64,000 nucleotides of DNA from DYMC01 sp035406705 (lineage in GTDB: Bacteria; Verrucomicrobiota; Lentisphaeria; Victivallales; GWF2-50-93). This document shows positions 1 through 8,967 of this stretch, piece after piece. The notes beneath the pieces were generated by a model. The model did not search any database. It was given only the letters and a program-made list of their open reading frames with translations, and had not been told where the DNA came from. The translations under genes and the position numbers were made by a program. Position 1 is the stretch's first letter; each line of letters begins with the position of its first letter. The stretch spans positions 23,982-87,981 of the forward strand of contig CAYRRM010000009.1 of assembly GCA_964426675.1 (NCBI GenBank). Direction: 5' to 3'.

Positions 1-1341
1 TTTACAAAGAGGAATGAAGTTGAGATTGGAGAAAATTCTTCTAATTATGATCTTGGAAAAGAAGGAGGGCATTCAGTAAGGAGGGTATTGCATTCTGGTG
101 ATTTTACTGGAGAAGAAATAGAAAATACACTTATAGGAGCATGTAAAAAACAAAAACGTATAAAGATTTTTGAAAATCATATTGCAGTTGATTTGATTAC
201 TTCTGCTAAATTGGGATGGATTGGTGAAGATTTTTGTTTGGGTGTTTACGTTCTTGATACGAGATCTGGTCTGGTGAAAACTTTTATTTCTCCTGTCACT
301 ATCGTTGCCTGTGGCGGAGCAGGAAAAGTTTATTTGTATTCAAGTAATCCAGATGTGGCAACGGGCGATGGAATTGCAATGTGCTACCGTGCTCACGTAC
401 CAATAATGAATATGGAGTTTTTTCAATTTCATCCAACGATACTCTATCATCCTATTGAAAAATCATTTTTAATAAGTGAAGCCTTACGAGGGGAAGGGGC
501 AAAACTGTTAGTAAGAGGAAAAGATGGTAGATATGAAGAATTTATGAAAAATTATCATCATTTGGCTGAACTTGCCCCCAGAGATATAGTTGCGAGAGCA
601 ATTGATAATGAACTTAAAAGGCGAGGGCAGGACTCAGCGTTTCTGGATATAACTCATAAAACCAGAGATTTCTTGCAAAAACGTTTTCCTAAAATATTTG
701 CAAAATTAATGAAACTTGGAATTGATATGTCAAAGGATCTTATACCTGTTGTTCCAGGTGCTCATTACTGTTGCGGAGGAGCTCAAACAGATTGTCGCGG
801 AAAAACTTCTGTAAAAGGCCTTTATGTTGTAGGAGAGAGTGCATGTACAGGACTTCATGGAGCAAATAGACTTGCGAGTAACAGTCTTTTGGAAGCTATT
901 GTTGTTGCGAAATTAGCAGGTGAGGATATTGCGGAGAATTTTAGTAAACTTAAGAAAGAAAGGCCTAGTGGTAAAATCCCATTATGGCGATCTGGAAACG
1001 CTACTGATTCAGATGAACTTGTAGTAGTAACTCACAATTGGGAGGAAATAAGAAAATTTATGTGGGATTATGTTGGAATTTTCAGAACAAATAAGAGACT
1101 TGAAAGAGCTAAAAATAGGATAAAGAATATAAGAAAAGAAATAGAAAAATACTATTGGGATTTTTATCTTACTATGGATTTAATTGAACTAAGGAACATA
1201 GCATCAGTTGCTGAACTCATAATAGACTCCTCTTTAAATAGAAAAGAAAGTAGGGGGCTGCACTTCAATGCAGATTATCCCCATAGAGATCCTGAACTTG
1301 ATGGAGTAGACACAATTCTTAGATACCCTTACAGGTCTTAG
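1..1341 (+). CDS. nadB: L-aspartate oxidase, 5' end cut by window edge
   Basis: FAD enzyme that oxidises L-aspartate to iminoaspartate, the first step of NAD synthesis. The frame is open from base 1, so the gene starts outside the window and the TTG at 88 is not its start. Seen near the window start is the flavoprotein motif GKEGGHSVRRVLHSGD, matching the NadB/SdhA-type GREGGHS...RILH. Further on are the FAD-side motif GLYVVGESACTGLHGANRLA and the NadB-type C-terminal helical domain ending in SRGLHFNADYP. Those last two motifs favour NadB over succinate dehydrogenase. The nadA and nadC partners are not visible here. The downstream gap of about 140 bases is AT-rich, with no clear terminator. 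Confidence 0.9.
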   Translation, partial: FTKRNEVEIGENSSNYDLGKEGGHSVRRVLHSGDFTGEEIENTLIGACKKQKRIKIFENHIAVDLITSAKLGWIGEDFCLGVYVLDTRSGLVKTFISPVTIVACGGAGKVYLYSSNPDVATGDGIAMCYRAHVPIMNMEFFQFHPTILYHPIEKSFLISEALRGEGAKLLVRGKDGRYEEFMKNYHHLAELAPRDIVARAIDNELKRRGQDSAFLDITHKTRDFLQKRFPKIFAKLMKLGIDMSKDLIPVVPGAHYCCGGAQTDCRGKTSVKGLYVVGESACTGLHGANRLASNSLLEAIVVAKLAGEDIAENFSKLKKERPSGKIPLWRSGNATDSDELVVVTHNWEEIRKFMWDYVGIFRTNKRLERAKNRIKNIRKEIEKYYWDFYLTMDLIELRNIASVAELIIDSSLNRKESRGLHFNADYPHRDPELDGVDTILRYPYRS

Positions 1342-1482
1342 TATTAATAAATTTTATTTTTTGAAAAATTATATCGAGAAGTTTTATTGTAAAAATATTT
1401 TATTATTATTTTTATGCTTAAGATTTGTATAATCTTCAAAAAAATATTATATTATTTCAATAAATAATGAATGGAGAAAAAT

Positions 1483-1782
1483 ATGGAAAAAAATAATCAG
1501 AACAGTTCAAAAAATAAAGTCATTAAATATACTATCACCAATCTACATGGAACTTCAAGGAAAGCTATAATTTGCCCTTTCTGCTCTGAAAAACTTATGA
1601 GAGAGGACGTTGAGCAGTACTCCGCATGTCCTTATTGTGGGAAGAAATTGCTTTTTACCACTGAAATGGAAGATTTTATTCTTGTCCCCTTTATTGATCC
1701 ATGGGATTTAAATGCTCCGAGATTAATCCCGGAATTATCAATATCTGAGGATAGCTACAATTCTTCTGATAAGTTGTCGTGA
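1483..1782 (+). CDS. small zinc-ribbon protein of unknown function
   Basis: About 99 residues with two CxxC pairs, CPFC and CPYC, some 20 residues apart, which should form one zinc ribbon. The rest is polar, with an acidic, serine-rich tail, and no membrane segment or signal peptide is seen. An in-frame ATG also lies at 1471. I prefer 1483 because a GGAG at 1473-1476 sits six bases before it. It lies between nadB and the ribosomal block with gaps on both sides and is probably transcribed alone. Function not recognised. Confidence 0.6.
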   Translation: MEKNNQNSSKNKVIKYTITNLHGTSRKAIICPFCSEKLMREDVEQYSACPYCGKKLLFTTEMEDFILVPFIDPWDLNAPRLIPELSISEDSYNSSDKLS

Positions 1783-2083
1783 AATTCTGTTTTGGAAGAT
1801 AGTGCTTTTATCGGCATTAAAATATAAAAAAACAACAAAATTTCTCATTTCTAATAGAGCTTTTATGCGTGTTCTTTTGACTTAGAAATCCTAAAAAATG
1901 TTTGAGTAGTTTGTTTTTTTTTACTATATTATCAAAAAAAAATATTTTTCTTCTTGACAATTTTTTTTTTGGATGTAAGTTTTACGCCTCTTTTTTATTA
2001 ATGATTAAGTATTAAGTATTTTGTCTCGTATATATTTGCATAATATTGGAATAAATGGAAAAAAACGGGGTTAAAAAAATTTT
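1783..2083 (+). promoter_or_regulatory. leader region of the rpmJ-rplQ operon with a possible promoter
   Basis: About 300 AT-rich bases without an ORF. A perfect -35 hexamer TTGACA lies at 1954-1959, followed 16 bases later by a weak -10, TAAGTT, at 1976-1981. Transcription from there would give a leader of about 100 bases before rpmJ. No tRNA or riboswitch fold is recognisable. The -10 match is only 3 of 6, so this is tentative. Confidence 0.35.
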
Positions 2084-2200
2084 ATGAAAGTAAAAGCATC
2101 AGTAAAAAAAAGATGTGAATTTTGCCAGGTGGTAAAAAGAAAAGGCGTAGTAAGAGTCCTATGCTCTAGAAATGTTCGTCATAAACAAAGACAGGGTTAA
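2084..2200 (+). CDS. rpmJ: 50S ribosomal protein L36
   Basis: A 38-residue protein beginning MKVKASVKKRCEFCQVVKRK and ending RHKQRQG. Zinc ligands C11, C14, C27 and H33 are all present, so this is the zinc-binding form of L36, the smallest protein of the large subunit. The ATG at 2084 is preceded by a GGGG stretch. It is the first gene of the block rpmJ-rpsM-rpsK-rpoA-rplQ, with rpsM starting 19 bases after its stop. In many genomes infA or secY/adk/map lie just upstream; none is present here. Confidence 0.95.
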   Translation: MKVKASVKKRCEFCQVVKRKGVVRVLCSRNVRHKQRQG

Positions 2201-2219
2201 TTAAATTAGAGGTGAATAT

Positions 2220-2684
2220 ATGCCAAGAATAATGGGCGTGGATATACCAGGAAAGAAAAGAATAGAAATAGCTCTCAGATATATTTATGGTATTGGGCCA
2301 ACGAGAGCCATTGAAATCATAAAAAAAGCAGGAATCCCTGAAGGCACAAGAGCTGATAAGTTAACCGATGAACAAATAGCTAAAATTACTTCTATCCTCC
2401 AGACAGATTATGTTGTTGAAGGAGATCTAAGGAGAATGGTGGCTCGAGATATTAGGAGGCTTGTTGCTATTGGTTCGTATAGAGGTTCCAGACATCGCAG
2501 AGGGCTTCCGGTAAGAGGGCAGAGAACAAAGACAAATGCAAGGACGAGAAAAGGAAAGAGGAAAACCGTTGGTGCTATCAGAGATAAGACAGAAAGAAAG
2601 GTAGCCGCTAGTGGAGCTTCAGCGTCAACTGCTGCACCGAAAACTCCTTCAGCGTCTACAGCTACAGCTAAAGCTAATAAATAA
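2220..2684 (+). CDS. rpsM: 30S ribosomal protein S13 with low-complexity C-terminal tail
   Basis: S13 sits in the head of the small subunit and contacts tRNA and the large subunit. The body is typical: MPRIMGVDIPGKKRIEIALR, a helix-two-turn-helix region and the basic RGLPVRGQRTKTNARTRKG. At 154 residues it is about 30 longer than usual. The excess is a Lys/Ala/Ser/Thr-rich tail after residue 124 (runs such as SGASASTAAPKTPSASTAT). A GAGGTG ribosome-binding site precedes the ATG. The next gene, rpsK, begins 31 bases downstream and has its own low-complexity extension. Confidence 0.95.
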   Translation: MPRIMGVDIPGKKRIEIALRYIYGIGPTRAIEIIKKAGIPEGTRADKLTDEQIAKITSILQTDYVVEGDLRRMVARDIRRLVAIGSYRGSRHRRGLPVRGQRTKTNARTRKGKRKTVGAIRDKTERKVAASGASASTAAPKTPSASTATAKANK

Positions 2685-2715
2685 AAAAAATAAAAATTAA
2701 GATATTTGGAGGATT

Positions 2716-3228
2716 ATGGCAGTAAATAAAAAACAAATGGAAAATGAAACAGAAAATAAAGAGGAAAAATCTGCAGCTCTAAATACTGCAAATAAGCAGG
2801 AAAACCAGATAGAACAGCAAGCTGATGCTCAGAACCTGGAAACAACAGTAGCGGTAAAGAAAAAGGTAAAAGGAGGAAAATATGTTCCTTCGGGAATTGC
2901 CTATATCTCTGCAACATTCAACAATACAAAAGTGACATTTACCGATCTTCAAGGAAATGTGATATGTTGGGGGACGGCCGGAAAAGCAGGTTTCAAAGGT
3001 TCCAAAAAGAGTACTGCATATGTAGCTCAGCTTGTGGCAAATGAAACAGCTAAAAAAGCTCAGAGTTTTGGAATGAAAGAATGTGAAGTTCGTATAAATG
3101 GACCAGGAGCCGGCAGAGAATCTGCTGTTAGAGGAATTGCGGCGGCAGGGCTTGATATTACAGCATTACAGGATATAACTCCGGTTCCTCATAATGGTTG
3201 TAGACCACCAAAAAGAAGAAGAGTTTAA
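2716..3228 (+). CDS. rpsK: 30S ribosomal protein S11 with long N-terminal extension
   Basis: S11 forms part of the platform of the small subunit near the mRNA exit. The conserved core starts around residue 50 (GKYVPSGIAYISATFNNTKV) and ends with the usual HNGCRPPKRRRV. Before it lies about 45 residues rich in Glu, Gln, Asn and Lys, giving 170 residues against about 130 normally. The start is well supported by GGAGG just upstream. The following gene is rpoA; rpsD, which often stands between the two, is absent. Confidence 0.95.
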   Translation: MAVNKKQMENETENKEEKSAALNTANKQENQIEQQADAQNLETTVAVKKKVKGGKYVPSGIAYISATFNNTKVTFTDLQGNVICWGTAGKAGFKGSKKSTAYVAQLVANETAKKAQSFGMKECEVRINGPGAGRESAVRGIAAAGLDITALQDITPVPHNGCRPPKRRRV

Positions 3229-3301
3229 TCTTCATTTTGAAAGTTTTAAAATTTTTTGAATACTTAAAATTAAATTACGAAAATCCGGGAGGTAAAATTA
3301 A

Positions 3302-4339
3302 ATGTCAGGCAATATAGCAACATTTCCAATTCCAAGAGCAGTTGAACTTGACGAAAAAACGGCAACAAACACATATGGTAAATTCACAATAGCCCCATTG
3401 CAAAGTGGTTTTGGGCATACTCTGGGGAATACATTTAGACGAATTTTGCTTTCCTCTCTTGAAGGAGCTGCAATTAAATCAGTAAAATTTGACGACGTCG
3501 TTCATGAATTTACAACTATTCCGAATGTAGTTGAAGATGTAACAGAAATTATCCTGAATCTAAAAAAAGTTTTACTTAAAATCCATTCAGATGAGGATAC
3601 TAAAATACTTGAACTCCGAAAAGATAAGGCTGGTCCAGTAACTGCTGCAAACATAATAACAGATGGTACCGTTGAAATTTTGAATCCAGATCAAATTATA
3701 TGTAATCTTGATAAAGATTTCAGATTTAGAGCTGAAATCGAAATAGGAAAAGGTCGCGGATATGTTCCTGCCGAAAAAAATAAGAAACCTGAGCAGCAAG
3801 CACTTGGAACAATAGCAATAGATTCTCTTTATAGCCCTGTGGTTAGAGTAAGATACAATGTTGGAATTGCAAGGCTTGGTGAGGCAACAGAAATGGATAG
3901 TCTTGCCATTGAAATCTGGACAGATGGGCGCATCACTCCAAAAGAGGCTCTTGAAAAATCGGCAGAGATTATAAGAGACCATCTCGTGCCATTCCTTGGA
4001 AAAGAAGCTTTAGTAGAAAAAATTTCAAACGAACTTACAGAGGAAGAAGAAAAACTCTTAAAAATTCTCACTACTAAAGTTGATGAAATGGAACTTTCTG
4101 TGCGTTCTCAGAATTGCCTTAAAAATGCAAATATTAAATTATTAGGCGAGTTATGCCTAAAAACTGAAGCAAAAATGCTCAAATATAGAAATTTTGGTAG
4201 AATCTCACTCGAGGAGGTCAAAGAAAAACTCAGTTCATATGGGCTTAATCTCGGAATGAGTTTCCCTGAAAAAATCACTACAGCTATAGAAAATGAAGCG
4301 AAAAAGGTAAAGGAAATTTTCAAATCGGAGGATAATTAA
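3302..4339 (+). CDS. rpoA: RNA polymerase alpha subunit
   Basis: 345 residues, normal length for alpha. The N-terminal assembly domain carries GHTLGNTFRRILLSSLEGAA around residues 38-57, the dimerisation signature of the family. The C-terminal domain (about 255-325) contains the helix-hairpin-helix stretch RSQNCLKNANIKLLGEL followed by RNFGRISLEEVKEKL, which binds UP elements and activators. An AGGAGGT-like site (GGGAGGT) precedes the ATG. It is closely followed by rplQ, two bases after its stop. Confidence 0.97.
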   Translation: MSGNIATFPIPRAVELDEKTATNTYGKFTIAPLQSGFGHTLGNTFRRILLSSLEGAAIKSVKFDDVVHEFTTIPNVVEDVTEIILNLKKVLLKIHSDEDTKILELRKDKAGPVTAANIITDGTVEILNPDQIICNLDKDFRFRAEIEIGKGRGYVPAEKNKKPEQQALGTIAIDSLYSPVVRVRYNVGIARLGEATEMDSLAIEIWTDGRITPKEALEKSAEIIRDHLVPFLGKEALVEKISNELTEEEEKLLKILTTKVDEMELSVRSQNCLKNANIKLLGELCLKTEAKMLKYRNFGRISLEEVKEKLSSYGLNLGMSFPEKITTAIENEAKKVKEIFKSEDN

Positions 4340-4341
4340 TA

Positions 4342-4773
4342 ATGCGTCACCGTAGAAAAATATATAAACTCGGTAGAAGAAGCGCTCACCTTAGAGCAAT
4401 GCTTGCCAATCAGGTATCTTCTCTTATATTGTATGGTCAAATAGAAACTACTTTGCAGAAAGCAAAAGGTACGCAGCAGTTTGTTGAAAAAATGGTTACC
4501 TATGCAAAAAAAGGGGATTTGCATCACAGACGTCTTGCTATTGCAAAAATTAAAAATAAGGAAGCTGTAAGAATTCTTTTTTCTGAAATTGCGCCTCGTT
4601 TCACGGATAGAAAGGGTGGCTATACAAAAATTCTGAAACTGGGACAAAGACGAGGCGACTCTGCAGAGAAGGTAATTTTAAAGTGGGTTTCCAATATTTC
4701 TTCAGTAGCTTCAACCGATGCTAAAAAAGAAGAAGGAAAGAAAGGCGTTATTAAGAATGACAATAAAGCCTGA
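4342..4773 (+). CDS. rplQ: 50S ribosomal protein L17
   Basis: L17 lies near the polypeptide exit tunnel. The start MRHRRKIYKLGRRSAHLRAM is diagnostic and the core ends at about residue 118 (GDSAEKVILKWV). The last 25 residues are a lysine-rich tail. GGAGG lies inside the end of rpoA, so the two are probably translationally coupled. It is the last gene of the alpha block; about 80 bases without a gene follow, and I see no strong hairpin terminator there. Confidence 0.96.
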   Translation: MRHRRKIYKLGRRSAHLRAMLANQVSSLILYGQIETTLQKAKGTQQFVEKMVTYAKKGDLHHRRLAIAKIKNKEAVRILFSEIAPRFTDRKGGYTKILKLGQRRGDSAEKVILKWVSNISSVASTDAKKEEGKKGVIKNDNKA

Positions 4774-4852
4774 TCTTTTCAGTACAATATTCCTATAAAA
4801 AATATTTCTTCCTATTATAATTCTTTAGAAGAGCTTTAACTTATTCTAAAAG

Positions 4853-5941
4853 ATGTTATTATCAGAAAAGTCCTTATCAAGTAAAGACTGGAATTCTGAG
4901 TTTTTTCCTGAATCAGGAAATAACATAGTTGCGAAATTCGCAATTAATAAAACAGTGGGCTTTTCATTAGATGCTGTATCGATTGATAATTTTTCTGAAG
5001 ACACTGGGATAAATGCTAAAGTTCGAATACATAATTCTTCATATCCATCAGAATACACTGTAGAAACAGCGTCAATAATTCCAAATTTTAATACAAAAGT
5101 TTTTAGAACATTCGAAATTACCAATAACTTTTTTCAGATAATTACAGATGTTCAAATTGCAAATGGAATATGTGCAAATTCTTTTTCCGTAGATCAAATG
5201 CAATTAACAGAAAATTGGAATTTGGATGCTGTTCTTCTTTGGGATGAAAAGTCAAATTTGCCATTCTGGCAGAAAAAACCTGAGTCTTTTAAATCGGGGA
5301 CACCTTTTCTTTCTGCTTTATTTTCTTGCGAGAATCGCATCCTTGAAATTGGAACTGGCGATGATTTGTGGCGATGGATAAACTCAAGATCTGTTGAAAA
5401 TGCAAAATCAATGTTTTCTATAAAAAAAGAAAATGCAGTGTGGAAAATACGCAGAAAACTATTATTATACAAAGAAAAGAGCATCTTTCCTTGTAAGAAT
5501 ATGCGTTTATCTTCGTATTTTTTTATTTCTGATCCAAACAAAAGAAAAGGATTAAATGATAATCTATTCAATGATACCGAATTAAATCTTACTGATAGTA
5601 TCTGGAATGACGATTCAAAGATTAGCTGGAGAGGTGTTCTTTATAATTCACCTTGTTGGTTTTCAAATTCATTTAGAAAGAGAATAAAGAAGACCATTCG
5701 AACACTTCATGATAAAAAAGATATTCAAACTGTATCATTTTCAGGTATTGAACTTTTTATTTGTGATTCCGCATCTCATTTAAATAGAGGTAACAACAAA
5801 AAACTTCCTCACTGGAATATTCTTGAAATAAATAAATTTAGAAAATGGGCAAATAGGCAGTTGCTGCAAAAAGGAATAAAAATTAATCTTATTCCCAGAA
5901 AAGATTCAGTTGCTTCATATTTGCCTTCTCTGAGTTTGTAA
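4853..5941 (+). CDS. unknown protein, 362 residues
   Basis: Not recognised. The first 110 residues look beta-rich and alternate hydrophobic and polar residues. A middle segment holds ILEIGTGDDLWRW (around 162-174), and the C-terminal 100 residues are basic with several Trp and Phe. No signal peptide or membrane helix is evident. The start is uncertain because no good ribosome-binding site precedes the ATG at 4853. It follows rplQ by 80 bases on the same strand and could be co-transcribed. Two copies of the 13-bp palindrome TGCGA-N3-TCGCA lie within it, at 4930 and 5327. Confidence 0.6.
   Translation: MLLSEKSLSSKDWNSEFFPESGNNIVAKFAINKTVGFSLDAVSIDNFSEDTGINAKVRIHNSSYPSEYTVETASIIPNFNTKVFRTFEITNNFFQIITDVQIANGICANSFSVDQMQLTENWNLDAVLLWDEKSNLPFWQKKPESFKSGTPFLSALFSCENRILEIGTGDDLWRWINSRSVENAKSMFSIKKENAVWKIRRKLLLYKEKSIFPCKNMRLSSYFFISDPNKRKGLNDNLFNDTELNLTDSIWNDDSKISWRGVLYNSPCWFSNSFRKRIKKTIRTLHDKKDIQTVSFSGIELFICDSASHLNRGNNKKLPHWNILEINKFRKWANRQLLQKGIKINLIPRKDSVASYLPSLSL
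4930..4942. repeat. TGCGA-N3-TCGCA palindrome, copy 1 (spacer AAT)
   Basis: Exact copy, inside the unknown gene at 4853-5941, read there as Ala-Lys-Phe-Ala. Confidence 0.9.
5327..5339. repeat. TGCGA-N3-TCGCA palindrome, copy 2 (spacer GAA)
   Basis: Exact copy in the same unknown gene, 397 bases after copy 1 but in another frame (Cys-Glu-Asn-Arg). Confidence 0.9.
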
Positions 5942-5992
5942 AATCTCTTTTTTATGTAATATTATCCTTCTAATTTTAAAATATAGTATTTA

Positions 5993-6289
5993 ATGAAAAT
6001 AATATTCTTATTTACTGTTTCGTTATTATTTTTTTCATGCTCAATGATCGAAGGCAAAAAGCTCTTACTTAAGTCGGGAATGAGCAAAGAAGAAGTTATA
6101 TCTCTACTTGGAAAGCCAATCGAAGGAGAAAAATACTGTAGAGATGATGTCTTATTTTACTATGATGGTGCAAAATGGTTTGACGGTAGTATTACTTCCG
6201 ATGAATGTTTCCCCCTGGTTTTTGAAGATGGAAAATTGATTGGTTGGGGGCAGGATTTCTATCAGATGCATATAAAAAAAGGATGGTAA
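5993..6289 (+). CDS. small lipoprotein, BamE/SmpA-like fold suspected
   Basis: 98 residues. The N-terminus is a lipoprotein signal with a hydrophobic stretch ending LLFFSC, so Cys16 is the likely lipidated residue. The mature part has the pattern LKSGMSKEEVISLLGKPIEG, typical of SmpA/OmlA-type domains (G-M-s-k-e-e-v-...-l-G-k-P), followed by a short beta-rich end with VFEDGKLIGWG. Such proteins sit on the inner face of the outer membrane, and BamE helps insert outer-membrane proteins. It lies directly before lptD, which fits an envelope role. The identification as true BamE is not secure. Confidence 0.65.
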   Translation: MKIIFLFTVSLLFFSCSMIEGKKLLLKSGMSKEEVISLLGKPIEGEKYCRDDVLFYYDGAKWFDGSITSDECFPLVFEDGKLIGWGQDFYQMHIKKGW

Positions 6290-6331
6290 GAACTAAATAG
6301 CTTAATAGCTAATTTTCAGAGAAGTTAAAAT

Positions 6332-8944
6332 ATGAAAAAAATTAATCGATTCAGAGTTTTATTTAAAATGTTCTCAATTTATCACAATTATAACAGCGTA
6401 AGAAACAATAAGTTCATTGTAATATTTTTAATAATTTCTTTTGCCTTTACTCTATATTCAAAGGATAATGATTTATTCTCCAAACTTGCAAAGGAAGATA
6501 TTGATGCTGCTGCAGATCAACTTGAATTTATTGGTGGAAATATTGTGGGAACCGGCAATGTAGTTGTAAAATACAAAGACATTCTCCTTACCTGTAATAG
6601 GATTATCATCAATATGGATTCAAAAGATGCAGAGGCAGATGGAAATGTAGTCTTCATAAGAAGAGAAGAACAGCTTAAAGAACTTGAGCGGTGGGAATTT
6701 GACGAACTACAAAAAGATCCTTCAAAAAAGATAATAACTCAAGGTTATGTAAATAAACCATCGGGTAGAAAATTAATACTTGTAAAAGTGATAACAGAAA
6801 ATGCCATTTGGAGAGGCGAAAGAGCTGTTGGAAATCTTACAACAGGAATATTCGATCTCGGAAAGTTTGAAGGCAAAGTAGATAATTATTACTTTAAGGG
6901 AGAAAAAGCTGAACGTGAACCAGAAGGTGTCATCCAAGTAACTAACTCTCAATTAACTACTTGTGAATTTCTTCTGGAGAATCACGAGCATTATTCCATT
7001 ACTGCCAGCAGAGTAAGATTTATCCCTGCTCAGGAAAAAGTGAAAGACCTTGAAAGAAAAGAATCCAGGGATATCGGTAGATATCAGATATGGGCTTATA
7101 ATTGCACCTTTTGGATTGGGAACGTACCTGTATTCTGGGTTCCAGTCTTATATAAGGCCCCCGATGAATCAGGTTTTGGATGGCAAATTCAGGGAGGTTA
7201 TGACAGCGATTGGGGATATTATGTTAAAACTAAAAAGACGGTTCGCATATACGATGACCCATTAATTCATACATCACTATTGGCAGATTATTTTTCAAAA
7301 CGTGGTCCAGGTGCAGGACTAAAAATGAAAATGCGCTCCGAGAAAAGTTACACCGAAAGTTTTATTTACGGAATCCTCGATAATGATGCTGAAGATACAG
7401 AACACACGCGTTTCAATATTCCTCGAGAACGTTATGATGTTTATCTTGAGAATTATTGGCATATAACTCCTCGACTCGATTTCAGAGGTAGGATCGAAAG
7501 CATAAGTGATATTAATTTCCTATATGACTTTTTTAGAGAGCGATATGACAATGAACCGCAACCTGCAACCTATGCAAATATGGATTATCAGTTTGATAGA
7601 TTCATAGTTTCTGGAACTGTCAGACCAAGATTAAATGATTTCTTTACTGAAGTGGAGAAACTCCCCGAGTTCAGGCTTGATATTCCACGTCAGGAACTCT
7701 TCTATAACATTTATTATCAGGGAGAAACGAGTATCGCTGACCTCGAAATGAAATGGCGCAACTTCGATAAAAGAAGAACGGCAGGAAATAGGGTAGACCC
7801 AAGAGATTATGACTCTACTCGTTTTGATACTCTCCATATGTTTTACTATCCTTTAAATCTTGATTTGTTTAATATTATTCCAAGAAGTGGATTGAGGCTA
7901 ACTTATTACTCTGATACCTCAAAGAGAAAAATAACCCCATCAGAACTTAATGCAATGCTTGGGGTAGATAATTTTGGCAGAGGAGCACCTGGTGGAAATG
8001 TAGTAAACTACGATTCAAATGGTCATGAAAAATGGAGATTTATCTATGAAGGTGGAATCGAAGCAAATACCAAGATATCAAGGGCTTGGACTGATGCTAA
8101 AAATGCATTCTGGGATATTGATGGTATCCGTCACGTAATAGTTCCATATCTTAATTATAACTTTATTCCTGAACCGACTGTAAAAAGAGATAAACTCTAT
8201 TATTTTGATGACATCGATAGAATAAACCGTCAAAACTTTGTCAGACTCGGAGTTCAAAATCGTCTCGAGACCAGAAGAGGAGATTGGGATAAACAATCAA
8301 TTTATACGTGGGCAACCATGGAAAATTACATAGATTATCACTTTGTAAGAGAAAAGAAAATTAATGGCTCGAGATTTTCGCATATAGGAGACTTTGGGAC
8401 AAAACTGGAGTTTACGCCAATCCCAGATTTTTCATTCTCAAATAATTTACTTATAGATGGACACAATTTCACCATAAATAAATATGCCGCATCTCTGAAG
8501 TATGATATTACACATCAATGGAAACTTTTCACAACTTATACCTATACAAACGAATATGAACAAAGAAGCGTTTATTCAATGGGAAGCAGTTTAACAGATA
8601 TTACGTCAGGAAGTTCTTTTCTCAGAAGATATGGAAAAAATCATGATGTATCATTTGGACTTGAATTTCCTATAAGAGAAACGACGAGAGGTGTTTTTGA
8701 AGTATCATATAATTTTGAAGAAAATCTAATAAATGATAGTAAAATAAAAATAATTCAAAACCTTCATTGTTGGGAAATGGCTCTTGAATATGGATTAAAA
8801 CAGAGAGAGTCAAGCACAGGCGATAAAGAAAATAAACATAATATAATGATTATGTTCTATCTTACTGCAGCTCCTGGAGTAAAAATCCAGGCCCGCCAAT
8901 CAAGAACAACAGGTGGGGATAACAATGGATCTTCATCCAATTAA
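6332..8944 (+). CDS. lptD: LPS-assembly outer-membrane protein LptD
   Basis: LptD is the beta-barrel that inserts lipopolysaccharide into the outer leaflet. A hydrophobic export signal lies at about residues 28-42 behind an unusually long basic N-terminus, so Met13 or another start is possible. An OstA/LptA-like jelly-roll follows (about 50-110: QLEFIGGNIVGTGNVVVKYK). The middle has NCTFWIGNVPVFWVPVLYKA, a family hallmark, and the rest is a long Tyr/Phe/Arg-rich barrel region. At 870 residues it is in the usual range. Its presence shows that the cell builds an LPS-bearing outer membrane. Confidence 0.88.
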   Translation: MKKINRFRVLFKMFSIYHNYNSVRNNKFIVIFLIISFAFTLYSKDNDLFSKLAKEDIDAAADQLEFIGGNIVGTGNVVVKYKDILLTCNRIIINMDSKDAEADGNVVFIRREEQLKELERWEFDELQKDPSKKIITQGYVNKPSGRKLILVKVITENAIWRGERAVGNLTTGIFDLGKFEGKVDNYYFKGEKAEREPEGVIQVTNSQLTTCEFLLENHEHYSITASRVRFIPAQEKVKDLERKESRDIGRYQIWAYNCTFWIGNVPVFWVPVLYKAPDESGFGWQIQGGYDSDWGYYVKTKKTVRIYDDPLIHTSLLADYFSKRGPGAGLKMKMRSEKSYTESFIYGILDNDAEDTEHTRFNIPRERYDVYLENYWHITPRLDFRGRIESISDINFLYDFFRERYDNEPQPATYANMDYQFDRFIVSGTVRPRLNDFFTEVEKLPEFRLDIPRQELFYNIYYQGETSIADLEMKWRNFDKRRTAGNRVDPRDYDSTRFDTLHMFYYPLNLDLFNIIPRSGLRLTYYSDTSKRKITPSELNAMLGVDNFGRGAPGGNVVNYDSNGHEKWRFIYEGGIEANTKISRAWTDAKNAFWDIDGIRHVIVPYLNYNFIPEPTVKRDKLYYFDDIDRINRQNFVRLGVQNRLETRRGDWDKQSIYTWATMENYIDYHFVREKKINGSRFSHIGDFGTKLEFTPIPDFSFSNNLLIDGHNFTINKYAASLKYDITHQWKLFTTYTYTNEYEQRSVYSMGSSLTDITSGSSFLRRYGKNHDVSFGLEFPIRETTRGVFEVSYNFEENLINDSKIKIIQNLHCWEMALEYGLKQRESSTGDKENKHNIMIMFYLTAAPGVKIQARQSRTTGGDNNGSSSN

Positions 8945-8967
8945 TAACTTTTAGAGCAAGCAACGAT

